A stretch of 64,000 nucleotides of DNA from Kastovskya adunca ATA6-11-RM4 (GCA_019359445.1 JAHHHJ010000009.1:1-64000); one strand, 5' to 3'; shown: positions 1 to 8,683, numbered from the stretch's first letter. Program-made: numbers and translations. Notes: generated by a model not told the origin, from the sequence alone.

Positions 1-331
1 GCCCGCCGTTGTATAGCCACTCGTCTAATGAGGCGGCTTCCCAGATCGGGTAAAAGTGCAGTCCGATGGCGTTGCTGCTGGGAACTACGGCTCCGGAGAT
101 GATGTTGTTGCCGTAGAGGAGGCTACCGGCTACGGGTTCGCGGATGCCGTCGATGTCCACGGGGGGAGCAGCGATGAAGGCGATGATGAAGCACGTTGTG
201 GCGGTGAGCAGGGTGGGGATCATCAAGACGCCGAACCAGCCGATATACAGGCGGTTGTCGGTTGATGTGACCCAGTTGCAAAACCGTTCCCACAGGTTGG
301 CGCTTTCGCGTCTTTGTAGTGTGGTTGTCAT
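1..331 (-). CDS. psbA: Photosystem II D1 protein, 5' part (runs off left edge)
   Basis: D1 is the core reaction-centre protein of photosystem II in the thylakoid membrane and binds the special-pair chlorophylls, pheophytin, QB and part of the Mn cluster. The first 110 residues are visible. They begin [20 protein letters not shown] and include the first membrane helix and the lumenal stretch ending near WLYNGG, matching D1 almost word for word. The ATG is at 329-331. The gene continues beyond base 1, so whether it is a low-light or high-light D1 form cannot be judged. A consensus-like promoter and a leader hairpin lie upstream. Identity is certain; only the 5' third is present. Confidence 0.97.
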   Translation of the reverse strand, partial: MTTTLQRRESANLWERFCNWVTSTDNRLYIGWFGVLMIPTLLTATTCFIIAFIAAPPVDIDGIREPVAGSLLYGNNIISGAVVPSSNAIGLHFYPIWEAASLDEWLYNGG

Positions 332-373
332 GGTTTTATGATTTCGTTACGACTGATTGGATACAGTTTTAAG

Positions 374-397
374 GAGATAGGTGATTTTTTCTATCTC
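374..397 (-). promoter_or_regulatory. Stem-loop at the predicted 5' end of the psbA leader
   Basis: GAGATAG and CTATCTC form a perfect 7-bp inverted repeat with a 10-base A-rich loop. The hairpin starts almost exactly where the predicted psbA transcript begins. A 5'-terminal hairpin could stabilise the mRNA or regulate its decay; that role is inferred, and the start site is predicted rather than measured. Confidence 0.5.
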
Positions 398-404
398 ACT
401 TTCG

Positions 405-433
405 AGATTAATTGATTTGTTTCTTTTTGTAAA
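405..433 (-). promoter_or_regulatory. psbA promoter (-35 TTTACA, -10 TAATCT)
   Basis: On the minus strand TTTACA (428-433) is followed after exactly 17 bases by TAATCT (405-410), a good sigma70-type pair pointing at psbA. Transcription would start near 397-399, giving a leader of about 65 nt. This is read from consensus only. Confidence 0.6.
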
Positions 434-468
434 GGGTTTTCATTTTTTTTGGCAAAACTTGCTGTCCT

Positions 469-1449
469 ATGTCTCAGACTGTTACCTACAGCCCGGCTTA
501 TACCTTGGTTCCTACTTATGAGTGCTTCAATCGCTGTACCTACTGCAATTTTCGGACTAATCCGGGTAAAAGCCCCTGGCTCACCTTGGTTGAGGCAGAA
601 GAGATATTAAAACGGCTCCAAAATGAAAATGAGAAGATTTGCGAACTTCTTGTACTCAGTGGGGAGGTGCATCCCAGTTCGTCACGCCGTGGGGCTTGGT
701 TTGGACGGATTTATGACCTGTGTGAGTTAGCACTGTCGTTGGGGTTTTTGCCACATACCAATGTTGGCCCCCTCAGCTATGAGGAGATGGCACAACTAAA
801 AGCGGTCAATGTGTCAATGGGTTTGATGCTGGAACAGTTAACGCCTCAGCTCTTGCAAACGGTGCATCGGCAAGCTCCCAGCAAAGTCCCTTCACGGCGA
901 CTGCAACAGTTGGAATGGGCGGGGAAACTGAAAATTCCCTTTACAACAGGGTTGCTATTGGGAATTGGGGAAACCCAGGCAGATTGGTGGGAGACATTAG
1001 AGGCGATCGCGAATCTCCATGCTCGTTACAATCACATCCAAGAAGTTATCCTCCAACCCCATAGCCCCGGAAATCAGCAGTCTTGGGACGCACCTGCCTT
1101 TGATCCTCATCAGCTACCAGAGGTGATTGCCAAAGCCCGTCAGATTCTCCCAGCCAGTATCGCTATACAAATTCCTCCCAACCTAGTCCCAGATTCTCAA
1201 TGGTTACTAGCTTGCTTAGAGGCTGGAGCAAGAGATCTAGGGGGGATTGGCCCTAAAGATGAAGTTAATCCCGATTATCCTCATCCTCATGCTTTGGACT
1301 TGAGAGAAGTTCTTGAACCCGCTGGCTGGCAACTGGTGCCCCGTTTGCCTGTATATCCTCAGCATGACTTTTGGTTGACACCAAGATTGCAAGCGGCTAC
1401 TGAGGGATGGCGCACTGAATTTGGAGATGGGGAGATGAGCAGCACCTAG
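469..1449 (+). CDS. cofG: 7,8-didemethyl-8-hydroxy-5-deazariboflavin synthase, CofG subunit
   Basis: CofG is a radical-SAM enzyme that, with CofH, makes the deazaflavin chromophore of coenzyme F420; in cyanobacteria this chromophore serves as the antenna of photolyases. The 326-residue product has the radical-SAM CxxxCxxC iron-sulfur motif at C19, C23 and C26 (YECFNRCTYC). It also has the family-typical GLLLGIGET stretch and a C-terminal GGIGPKDEVNPDYPHP region. Length fits CofG. CofH is not in the window. The gene stands alone between divergent psbA and the osmoprotectant-binding protein. The ATG at 469 has no clear Shine-Dalgarno sequence. Confidence 0.9.
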   Translation: MSQTVTYSPAYTLVPTYECFNRCTYCNFRTNPGKSPWLTLVEAEEILKRLQNENEKICELLVLSGEVHPSSSRRGAWFGRIYDLCELALSLGFLPHTNVGPLSYEEMAQLKAVNVSMGLMLEQLTPQLLQTVHRQAPSKVPSRRLQQLEWAGKLKIPFTTGLLLGIGETQADWWETLEAIANLHARYNHIQEVILQPHSPGNQQSWDAPAFDPHQLPEVIAKARQILPASIAIQIPPNLVPDSQWLLACLEAGARDLGGIGPKDEVNPDYPHPHALDLREVLEPAGWQLVPRLPVYPQHDFWLTPRLQAATEGWRTEFGDGEMSST

Positions 1450-1530
1450 AGCAGGGGATGGAGATTTTAATAACCGCAGAGGCGCAGAGGGCACGGAGGT
1501 AAGAGAAGGAGACAATAGATGAGGAGAACA

Positions 1531-1565
1531 TACTTCATATTTCATCCTTTATACTTCCTACTTCA
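1531..1565 (+). repeat. Heptameric short tandem repeat (5 units of TACTTCA type)
   Basis: Units TACTTCA, TATTTCA, TCCTTTA, TACTTCC and TACTTCA follow one another without gaps. On the other strand the unit is TGAAGTA, the same heptamer that forms the array at 34201-34249. Such STRR heptamers are typical of filamentous cyanobacteria. Confidence 0.7.
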
Positions 1566-1618
1566 TCTGGCAGGCTTTACTCTATATGAAAGGACTATCT
1601 TGAGCCAAACCTTGGGTT

Positions 1619-2545
1619 ATGAAGCTATTTCGCCGCCGATTCCTGCCACTTTTGCTGGCGTTCCTGACGATGTGTGTTGCGATCGCCTGTAACGGAGGAG
1701 GTACTACTAGCGGTACTGGCGGAAAAGTTGTAGTGGGGTCAAAAGATTTTACAGAGCAGTTCATTTTGGGAGAAATGTATGCGCTGGTTTTGGAAAATAA
1801 CGGCATTGAAGTAGAGCGCAAGCTGAATCTTGGCGGTACACCTGTTGCCCAAGCTGGCATAGAGAGTGGTCGGATTGATTTATACCCAGAGTACACAGGC
1901 ACGGCGTTACTAACAATTCTCAAGCAGCCTGCTAGTAGTAACGAAAAGCAGGTTTACCAAACTGTTGCTGATAGCTATAAGGAAAAATTTAACTTAGTCT
2001 GGCTAGAGCCTGCCCCGATGAATAACACTCAGGCTCTGGTGATGACAAAAGCAGGCGCAGAGAAATTCGGCATCAAAACTATCTCCGATATGGCAGCGAA
2101 AGCCAACCAATTGACAATGGTGGGGCCGCCAGAATTTGAAGGGAGGGAAGATGGTTTGCTGGGGTTAAAAAAAGCCTATGGCAATTTCACCCTCAAGCGT
2201 TACATTCCGGTCGATCCGGGTTTGCGCTATCAGTCCCTAAATGATGGTCAAGCGGATGTTGCCGTTGCCTTTGGAACAGATGGCGAAATTAGTGCGTTTA
2301 ACCTAGTGACATTAGAAGACGATAAAAATATCTTTCCCCCCTATCAAGTGGCTCCAGTTGTCCGGGCGGAGGTGTTGGAAAACAATCCCGGCATTCGTGA
2401 TGCCCTCAACGCCCTATCTGCCAAGTTGACGAACGAAACGATGCAACGCCTCAACTATGAAGTAAGTAGCAAACAACGGGAACCCGCTGATGTGGCAAGG
2501 GAATATCTAACCCAAGAAGGAATGTTAAATAGCACTAATAAATAA
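1619..2545 (+). CDS. Osmoprotectant/glycine-betaine-type ABC transporter substrate-binding lipoprotein
   Basis: This binding protein belongs to the OpuAC/ProX-OsmoF family, which delivers quaternary amines such as glycine betaine or choline to an ABC importer. It starts with a basic, hydrophobic signal and a lipobox VAIAC with C24 as the lipid-modified residue. It continues with GGKVVVGSKDFTEQFILGEM, RIDLYPEYTGTAL and DGQADVAVAFGTDGEI, all hallmarks of the family. The 308-residue length is usual. No permease or ATPase is adjacent, but a matching pair lies at 21.9-23.5 kb and may be its partner. Substrate cannot be told from sequence. The ATG at 1619 is preferred because the upstream ATG at about 1586 runs into a stop. 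Confidence 0.85.
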   Translation: MKLFRRRFLPLLLAFLTMCVAIACNGGGTTSGTGGKVVVGSKDFTEQFILGEMYALVLENNGIEVERKLNLGGTPVAQAGIESGRIDLYPEYTGTALLTILKQPASSNEKQVYQTVADSYKEKFNLVWLEPAPMNNTQALVMTKAGAEKFGIKTISDMAAKANQLTMVGPPEFEGREDGLLGLKKAYGNFTLKRYIPVDPGLRYQSLNDGQADVAVAFGTDGEISAFNLVTLEDDKNIFPPYQVAPVVRAEVLENNPGIRDALNALSAKLTNETMQRLNYEVSSKQREPADVAREYLTQEGMLNSTNK

Positions 2546-2756
2546 ATCTCCAATCTGCGTTTAAGTTGGAGTAGTTAGGCAAAGCCGAAGCCTGTCAATC
2601 AACGCCATCCTCTCCTCTGCGCCTTACTTGTTGGAGCCGCCTCAAAACCATGGCTCAGATTCAGCAGGGGAAGTCAGACTAGTTGATTGAGCAAAAGCAT
2701 CCGCCCGTTTTAATCACTCTTGCTTAAGTTCTGTTGAAACTAAATTTATCCTGCAT

Positions 2757-3230
2757 ATGGCAACTGAGATCGAGCGTAAATTTTTAATCAAAGACAACCG
2801 CTGGCGCGAAAATGCCACAGGTACTTTATATCGCCAAGGTTACATTCCCACAAAAAACGGCACCACTGTCAGAGTGCGCTTGGTAGGAAATCAAGGATAT
2901 CTAACGATTAAAGGGTTAAGCGTGGGTTTTTCTAGGGCAGAGTACGAGTACCCCATCCCAGCAGAAGATGCTCAAGAAATGCTGGATAAATTATGCGATC
3001 GCCCCTTAATTGAAAAAACCCGCTACAAAATTGACGTGGCTGGTTTGATTTGGGAAGTCGATGAGTTTGCCGGAGAAAATCAAGGTTTAATTATGGCGGA
3101 AGTCGAACTCACGGACGAAGAGCATAGTGTTGAACTACCTGAATGGATTGGCGAAGAAGTTACTGATGACTCTAGGTACTACAACGTCAATTTAGCCAAA
3201 AACCCATTTAGTCAGTGGGTAAAGCAATAA
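2757..3230 (+). CDS. CYTH-domain phosphohydrolase (triphosphatase / CyaB-like)
   Basis: CYTH proteins hydrolyse inorganic or organic triphosphates in a tunnel-shaped barrel; a few are class IV adenylate cyclases. The family signature ExExK is seen at E4, E6 and K8 (MATEIERKFLI). Further barrel strands follow with VRVRL, YLTIKG, EYEYPIP, WEVDEFAG and MAEVEL, rich in the charged residues that line the tunnel. At 157 residues it is a bare CYTH domain without a CHAD domain. Tripolyphosphatase activity is more likely than cyclase activity for bacterial stand-alone CYTH proteins, but this is inference. It is monocistronic. Confidence 0.85.
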   Translation: MATEIERKFLIKDNRWRENATGTLYRQGYIPTKNGTTVRVRLVGNQGYLTIKGLSVGFSRAEYEYPIPAEDAQEMLDKLCDRPLIEKTRYKIDVAGLIWEVDEFAGENQGLIMAEVELTDEEHSVELPEWIGEEVTDDSRYYNVNLAKNPFSQWVKQ

Positions 3231-3343
3231 GCTGCATCACTTCCCCCACGGCTGAACTTGTTGCTACCGTCTTCCCCTCCGGCGATCAACTCAGGGCGGT
3301 TACCTGCTCACAAGCGGGTTAGAGAGTTTTTTGCTTGTTGTAT

Positions 3344-4315
3344 CTAAGCCATACAGGCTCTAAAACCCTCTCTAAGCTTCTCTGCATCTAAGTTACGACC
3401 GATGAATACCAGTTCATTCTTGCGAGTTTCCTCAGGTTTCCAGAGGCGATCGCGCGTGCCATCAAAAATCATATGCACACCCTGAAACACAAAGCGATGG
3501 TCTTCCCCGGCAAAGTTGAGAATGCCCTTCATGCGAAAGATATCCGTCCCTTGCGTCTGCAATAGTCGGCTCATCCAATTTTCCAGTTTTGTTCCATCCA
3601 CTTCCCCAGATTCTACTAACGCAACGGAGTACACCGATTCGTCATGCTCGTGGGCATCTTCACTCAAAAATTGGGGATCAATTTCTAAAGCGCGTTGCAA
3701 ATCGAAGGCTTTAACACCCAAAAGCGCCTCCATTCCTAACTCGCTATTGCGGGTGCGGTAGACCTTCGCCATGGCGTTCATCCCGCCTATGCGTCGCTCT
3801 AACTCATCTAACTGTTCTGGCGTTACCAAGTCAATTTTATTAATCAAAATTACATCAGCAAAGGCAATTTGCTCTTGTGCTTCGCTGCTATCCCAATGCT
3901 CCCAGATGTGCTTGGCATCTACTAGCGTCACCACTGCGTCGAGTTGCAACTGCTCGCGCATGTCCTCATCAACAAAAAAGGTTTGAATCACAGGAGCGGG
4001 GTCAGCCAGTCCCGTAGTTTCAATCACAAGATGGTCAAATTTATCTCGCCGCCGCATCAAGTTGCCGATAATCCGCATCAAATCACCCCGAACAGTGCAG
4101 CAGATGCAGCCGTTGTTCATTTCAAAGATTTCTTCATTGGCATCGATGACGAGTTGGTTGTCGATACCAACTTCCCCAAACTCATTAACAATCACGGCAA
4201 CCTTTAGCCCATGTTCGTGAGTGAGGATGCGGTTAAGCAGAGTCGTTTTCCCAGAGCCGAGATAGCCAGTGAGAACAGTAACTGGCACTGTACTAGAAGA
4301 TTGGGTTGTAATCAT
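3344..4315 (-). CDS. CobW/G3E-family GTPase, probable zinc chaperone
   Basis: G3E GTPases insert metals into proteins; the COG0523 branch often works under zinc limitation. The 323-residue product has a Walker A motif GYLGSGKTT at residues 17-25 and the metal-binding CxCC motif at C70, C72 and C73 (GCICCTVRGDL). It also has ETTGLADP, the guanine-specificity motif NKID, and a C-terminal CobW domain (FQGVHMIFDG, ELVFIGRNLD). A Zur/Fur-like box lies just upstream and shares 12 of 13 bases with the box before znuA, pointing to zinc-dependent control. Cobalamin-synthesis CobW is the alternative, but no cobalamin genes are nearby. Confidence 0.88.
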   Translation of the reverse strand: MITTQSSSTVPVTVLTGYLGSGKTTLLNRILTHEHGLKVAVIVNEFGEVGIDNQLVIDANEEIFEMNNGCICCTVRGDLMRIIGNLMRRRDKFDHLVIETTGLADPAPVIQTFFVDEDMREQLQLDAVVTLVDAKHIWEHWDSSEAQEQIAFADVILINKIDLVTPEQLDELERRIGGMNAMAKVYRTRNSELGMEALLGVKAFDLQRALEIDPQFLSEDAHEHDESVYSVALVESGEVDGTKLENWMSRLLQTQGTDIFRMKGILNFAGEDHRFVFQGVHMIFDGTRDRLWKPEETRKNELVFIGRNLDAEKLREGFRACMA

Positions 4316-4337
4316 AATCTAAAGAAGTTTCTTTTAT

Positions 4338-4354
4338 AATGATAATCACTATCA
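4338..4354. promoter_or_regulatory. Zur/Fur-like operator upstream of the CobW-type gene
   Basis: The sequence AATGATAATCACTATCA contains the imperfect palindrome TGATAATCACTATCA (4340-4354). Its first 13 bases match the reverse complement of the znuA box (17147-17159) at 12 of 13 positions. It sits 23 bases upstream of the GTPase start codon, a natural repressor position. Confidence 0.6.
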
Positions 4355-4388
4355 ATGACAAGCAAACAGGTTTTTATCTACAGGCGAA

Positions 4389-4417
4389 ATCCCCGGCTTC
4401 TTAGGGAAGTCGGGGAT
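4389..4417. repeat. Dispersed hairpin repeat (ATCCCCGGCTTC ... GAAGTCGGGGAT)
   Basis: The two 12-base arms pair with one G-T wobble around a 5-base loop, followed by CTGAGGCGCTAGC. A degenerate copy with the same flanking words (GGATCTGA.GGC.CTAGCAG) occurs at 62994-63022, so this is a small dispersed repeat rather than a gene-specific terminator. Confidence 0.6.
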
Positions 4418-4502
4418 CTGAGGCGCTAGCAGCAGCCCTAGCAAGGGCATTGCCATGCCCCTACACATTTAGAATGTATGTAAGTTATTTAATGCACATT
4501 CC

Positions 4503-5117
4503 TTAGCTACCAGCGGTTTCGGGGGGGAGGATGACTTGGTCAACCGCGTGGATGACACCGTTGCTGGCGTCGATGTCTGGTTGAGTTACGGTGGCGTCGT
4601 TGATTCTCACTTCATTACTGGCTTGATCGACTTCAACAGTAACTGGGGTTCCTTCTACGGTATTCACTTCGCCGGCAGTAATTTGGTTAGAAGTCACCTC
4701 ACCAGGTATTACGTGGTAACTAAGAAGCTGAACCAATTGTTCGCGATTTTCTGGTTTCAACAGTTCTTCAACTGTGCCAGCAGGTAGTGCGGCAAAGGCG
4801 GCATCGGTGGGAGCAAATACGGTGTATGGCCCTTCGCCTGATAGGGTTTCAGTTAATCCGGCTGCCTCAATTGCCTGATTTAAAGTACTAAAAGAATCGT
4901 TAGTCGATGTCAACTCAACGATGTTTTCGTTGCCAGCAGTTGCTGTGGGTGAGGTGGTCTCAACAGGCGCTTCTCCAGCGATCGGAGCTTCAGTTCCAGG
5001 CTGTTGATCTATCACTCCTGTTTCTTGAGGTTGATCGCAAGCTGATAGTGCAACAGCACTACCAATACTTAACAGTCCAACCAAAGCAATTTTTGTGAAG
5101 CCAGGAAACTTTTTCAT
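4503..5117 (-). CDS. Fasciclin (FAS1)-domain lipoprotein
   Basis: FAS1 domains are extracellular adhesion or ligand-binding modules. The 204-residue product has a signal with lipobox ALSAC (C27), then a Thr/Pro/Glu-rich linker. A single FAS1 domain spans about residues 66-200, with SFSTLNQAIEAAGLTETL, the conserved GPYTVFAPTDAAF and the YHVIPG motif, ending in NGVIHAVDQVILPP. It is likely anchored to a membrane and exposed to the periplasm or outside. It stands alone. The ligand is unknown. Confidence 0.88.
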   Translation of the reverse strand: MKKFPGFTKIALVGLLSIGSAVALSACDQPQETGVIDQQPGTEAPIAGEAPVETTSPTATAGNENIVELTSTNDSFSTLNQAIEAAGLTETLSGEGPYTVFAPTDAAFAALPAGTVEELLKPENREQLVQLLSYHVIPGEVTSNQITAGEVNTVEGTPVTVEVDQASNEVRINDATVTQPDIDASNGVIHAVDQVILPPETAGS

Positions 5118-5653
5118 GAATAATTTTGAGGTGTTTTGTTGATATTAACAATTATTTATAAATAATAACTAGGCAATCATAGCAATGCAATCTTTCTTCA
5201 GACAGACGTTCAATGTCTGAGCCGAGAACGGGCTGAGTCTAGGAAGATAAACTTATTCGTTACTAGTTAAAGATAGCTTTACGTTATGAAAATCTTTGGC
5301 AGACTAACTAGCGATCGCCAAATTGTACGAGTAGAACGGCGGGGCTATTTGTAGGGATTAAGGTCTGAGGGAATACGCTAAAAACAGCAGGGAGGGAGAG
5401 CCGCTGGGGGGAGAATGCTCGGCAACACTGGCTCTAGTGGGGGTTTTGCCCGAAGCGATCGCCACTCGCTGCAACCTTAAGCCAAACGAACCATCACGAT
5501 CAGGATAAATTATCATTTTTGGGTGCGAAGTGGCTTGCACTCCAACGATATACTAGGCAATGAGGTTGTAAAAAAATCTTCACAAAAGCCCTGAAAGAGT
5601 TTTTGATACTAGCTGTATCGAACCTTTCTCAGTAATTACTTGTATCGGTAAAC
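5118..5653. other. Long intergenic region before the ndh operon
   Basis: This 536-base gap holds the upstream regions of the fasciclin gene and of ndhA, and several HIP1-like GCGATCGC words. A minus-strand frame of 60 codons (5358-5540) shows no recognisable protein character. I see no RNA gene and no clear promoter consensus. Confidence 0.5.
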
Positions 5654-6772
5654 ATGAATCCAGGAATCGACTTACAAGGAAGCTTTATCCAAACTTTAAG
5701 GGATCTAGGCATCCCATCGGGTGCCGCCAAAGCCATTTGGATGCCGCTGCCGATGTTTTTGATGATCATTGGTGCCACCCTGGGAGTGCTGGTGCTCGTG
5801 TGGCTAGAGCGAAAAATTTCTGCCGCTGCCCAGCAGCGCATTGGGCCGGAATATGCTGGCCCCTTAGGAGTTTTGCAGCCCGTGGCAGACGGTCTGAAAT
5901 TAGTCTTTAAAGAAGACATCATTCCCGCCAAGGCTGACTCACTGTTGTTTACACTAGGGCCTATCCTAGTCGTTATCCCGGTGTTTTTGTCCTACCTAAT
6001 CGTGCCCTTCGGGCAGAACTTAGTAATCACGGATATCGGGACGGGAATTTTCTTGTGGATTGCATTATCCAGCATTCAGCCGATTGGTCTATTGATGTCT
6101 GGCTATGCCTCCAACAACAAATACTCCCTCCTCGGTGGTTTGCGAGCCGCAGCCCAGTCGATTAGCTACGAAATTCCCTTAGCCTTATCAGTGCTGGCGA
6201 TCGTGATGCTCTCCAATAGCCTCAGCACCATTGATATCGTTGAGCAGCAATCTGGCTATGGCATTCTCAGTTGGAACATCTGGCGTCAGCCCGTTGGGTT
6301 TATAGTCTTCTGGATTGCCGCCTTAGCAGAGTGCGAACGATTGCCCTTTGACCTCCCAGAAGCAGAAGAAGAGTTGGTTGCGGGATACCAAACCGAATAT
6401 GCCGGAATGAAATTTGGCTTGTTCTACATTGGTTCCTACGTCAACCTGGTACTGTCTGCTTTGCTAGTTTCTGTCTTGTACCTAGGAGGTTGGGGGTTTT
6501 TCATTCCTCTTGACCAATTAGCCAACTGGCTGGGTGTGAGTGAAGTCAGTCCCTGGTTGCAGGTGATTACCGCCGCCCTGGGAATTTTCATGACCCTCGT
6601 GAAGGCTTACTTATTGGTGTTTATTGCCATATTGCTGCGTTGGACAGTTCCCCGTGTGCGGATTGACCAACTGCTGAACTTGGGATGGAAATTTCTCCTG
6701 CCCGTTTCCCTGGCGAATTTGTTACTTACTGCCGCCCTCAAACTTGCCTTTCCTGTCGCTTTTGGGGGTTAA
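5654..6772 (+). CDS. ndhA: NAD(P)H-quinone oxidoreductase (NDH-1) subunit 1
   Basis: NdhA (NuoH homologue) is the membrane subunit that, at the junction with the peripheral arm, forms part of the quinone-binding cavity. The complex serves cyclic electron flow, respiration and CO2 uptake. The 372-residue protein carries the conserved [19 protein letters not shown] loop and the acidic loop [20 protein letters not shown]. About eight hydrophobic segments are visible. It is the first gene of the ndhA-I-G-E cluster, which ends at a strong terminator at 8684. ATG at 5654. Confidence 0.97.
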   Translation: MNPGIDLQGSFIQTLRDLGIPSGAAKAIWMPLPMFLMIIGATLGVLVLVWLERKISAAAQQRIGPEYAGPLGVLQPVADGLKLVFKEDIIPAKADSLLFTLGPILVVIPVFLSYLIVPFGQNLVITDIGTGIFLWIALSSIQPIGLLMSGYASNNKYSLLGGLRAAAQSISYEIPLALSVLAIVMLSNSLSTIDIVEQQSGYGILSWNIWRQPVGFIVFWIAALAECERLPFDLPEAEEELVAGYQTEYAGMKFGLFYIGSYVNLVLSALLVSVLYLGGWGFFIPLDQLANWLGVSEVSPWLQVITAALGIFMTLVKAYLLVFIAILLRWTVPRVRIDQLLNLGWKFLLPVSLANLLLTAALKLAFPVAFGG

Positions 6773-6907
6773 CTCAGTTGTTAGTTTTTAGTTGTTAGCT
6801 TTTAGGCATAAAGACTTGTACCTAATAGCCTTTGGTTTAAAAATTAGTAACTTAATCTTTCGACTAACCACGAAGTAACTAACAACTTTAATGAGAGAGA
6901 CACCACA

Positions 6908-7534
6908 ATGTTAAAGTTCCTCAAACAAGTTAGCGATTACGCTAAAGAAACTGTTCAAGCGGCTAAGTATATCGGTCAGGGTCTCTCTGTTACCTTTGAC
7001 CATATGCAGCGGCGTCCTGTTACAGTTCAGTATCCTTACGAAAAACTCATTCCTTCTGAACGTTATCGGGGTCGGATTCACTTTGAATTCGATAAGTGTA
7101 TTTCCTGCGAAGTCTGCGTTCGGGTTTGCCCCATTAACCTACCCGTCGTAGATTGGGAATTTGATAAAGTCAGCAAGAAGAAAAAGCTCAAGCACTACAG
7201 TATCGACTTTGGCGTGTGTATTTTCTGCGCCAACTGTATTGAGTACTGCCCTACCAACTGCTTGTCGGCAACGGAAGAGTACGAACTCTCTACCTATGAC
7301 CGTCACGAACTCAACTTTGATAACGTCGCGATGGGTCGTTTGCCGTACAAAGTGACCCAAGACCCAATGGTCACTCCACTACGTGAGCTGGTTTACCTGC
7401 CCAAAGGAGTCCTCGAACCCCACGGTCTACCTCCTGGTTCCCCGCGTCCTGGGTTGCGTCCAGAACAAATTCTGGAGCAGATGGAAGCTCAAGGAACCGA
7501 CGGGCAAGAGGAAAAATCAGCAGCCAAGAAATAA
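6908..7534 (+). CDS. ndhI: NDH-1 subunit I (2x[4Fe-4S] ferredoxin-like)
   Basis: NdhI carries two [4Fe-4S] clusters that pass electrons toward quinone in NDH-1. Both cluster motifs are complete: [12 protein letters not shown] and [12 protein letters not shown], each CxxCxxCxxxCP. The N-terminal region has the family's amphipathic stretch and the [20 protein letters not shown] motif. The C-terminal tail is Glu/Lys-rich. Length 208 is slightly longer than the minimal NdhI because of this tail. It is the second gene of the operon, 135 bases after ndhA, with ACCACA before the ATG and no strong Shine-Dalgarno sequence. Confidence 0.97.
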   Translation: MLKFLKQVSDYAKETVQAAKYIGQGLSVTFDHMQRRPVTVQYPYEKLIPSERYRGRIHFEFDKCISCEVCVRVCPINLPVVDWEFDKVSKKKKLKHYSIDFGVCIFCANCIEYCPTNCLSATEEYELSTYDRHELNFDNVAMGRLPYKVTQDPMVTPLRELVYLPKGVLEPHGLPPGSPRPGLRPEQILEQMEAQGTDGQEEKSAAKK

Positions 7535-7631
7535 CGCGATCGCTACTCAATAGTTAGTCATTAATGACAAAAAACTACGGAAAAGCGACAGCGGAAAACA
7601 GACAATTGACAACTGATAAAGGACAAAAACG

Positions 7632-8255
7632 GTGAATCTAGCAGAAGGAGTTCAGCTCGTTTCGTTTGGCTTGCTGGCTGTGATGATGATTACAGCAGCT
7701 TTAGGAGTCGTTCTACTGACCAACATTGTTTATTCAGCATTTTTGTTGGCTGGCGTCTTTATCAGCATTGCTGGCTTGTACATTTTGCTCAATGCTGACT
7801 TTGTCGCCGCCGCCCAAGTGCTGGTTTATGTTGGGGCAGTTAACGTCTTGATTTTGTTTGCCATCATGCTGGTAAACAAGCGAGAAGACTTTGCCGTCCT
7901 TCCTAGGGGCTGGATTCGTAAAGCCGCTACCGGAGTAGTTTGTGTCGGTCTATTTCTCCTGCTGGGAACGATGGTTGTCGCGACACCTTGGGCGATTTCT
8001 GTCGAGCCTGTAATCGGGGGTGAAAGCACGGTAGTGCAAATCGGGGAGCATTTCTTCAGCGACTTTCTGCTACCGTTTGAGCTAGCGTCAGTGCTGTTGT
8101 TGATGTCAATGGTAGGGGCGATTATCTTGGCGCGTCGCGATTTTCTGCCCGAAGAACTGAGCCGTCCCCAAGGCGATATCAGCACCGCGTCTATGTTGCC
8201 TGAACGACCCCGCGAGCTGGCATCCCTGGGCGAGGGTCAAAAGACCAATCGCTAA
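7632..8255 (+). CDS. ndhG: NDH-1 subunit 6 (NuoJ-like)
   Basis: NdhG is one of the small membrane subunits of the proton-pumping arm. The 207-residue product has five hydrophobic segments. It contains the conserved ALGVVLLTNIVYSAFLLAGV start and the DFVAAAQVLVYVGAVNVLI helix. The C-terminus is hydrophilic. The start codon is GTG at 7632; an earlier in-frame ATG is not available. It lies between ndhI and ndhE, the usual cyanobacterial order. Confidence 0.95.
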   Translation: MNLAEGVQLVSFGLLAVMMITAALGVVLLTNIVYSAFLLAGVFISIAGLYILLNADFVAAAQVLVYVGAVNVLILFAIMLVNKREDFAVLPRGWIRKAATGVVCVGLFLLLGTMVVATPWAISVEPVIGGESTVVQIGEHFFSDFLLPFELASVLLLMSMVGAIILARRDFLPEELSRPQGDISTASMLPERPRELASLGEGQKTNR

Positions 8256-8340
8256 AGCGTCTTGCTTTCCCTGATGCCACTAACAACCTCAAGCCGTTGG
8301 TGGCAAATCGTTTCCCTTTCGTTGATACAACAGAAGATTT

Positions 8341-8652
8341 ATGCACCTACAACTTGAGTATTTCTTAATTCTAGGCGCGGCATTGTTCTGCATCGGCATT
8401 TACGGCGTAATTACTAGTCGCAATGCTGTGCGCGTGCTGATGTCCATTGAATTATTGTTGAATGCAGTCAACCTGAATTTGATGGGCTTTTCTAATTATT
8501 TAGACCCTCAAGAAATTAAAGGTCAGGTTTTTGCGGTCTTTGTAATTACTGTAGCTGCCGCAGAAGCAGCGGTGGGTTTGGCAATTGTTTTGTCCATTTA
8601 CCGCAACCGCGACACCATCGATATGGAGCAATTTAATCTCCTCAAGTGGTAA
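8341..8652 (+). CDS. ndhE: NDH-1 subunit 4L (NuoK-like)
   Basis: NdhE is a small three-helix membrane subunit of NDH-1. The 103-residue protein shows [28 protein letters not shown], which carries the conserved glutamate in its second helix. [20 protein letters not shown] follows with the second conserved Glu. Length matches the family. It is the last gene of the operon; a terminator follows within 32 bases. Confidence 0.97.
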   Translation: MHLQLEYFLILGAALFCIGIYGVITSRNAVRVLMSIELLLNAVNLNLMGFSNYLDPQEIKGQVFAVFVITVAAAEAAVGLAIVLSIYRNRDTIDMEQFNLLKW

Positions 8653-8683
8653 GGTCGCAGCTAAAGTGGTGACTAAATCAGAA

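Noticed and set aside
56-341. Two plus-strand open frames of 69 and 65 codons
   Set aside because: They are the antisense of psbA, whose protein sequence is unmistakable.
5358-5540. Minus-strand frame of 60 codons before ndhA
   Set aside because: Low-complexity Ser/Pro end, no ribosome site, no family resemblance.
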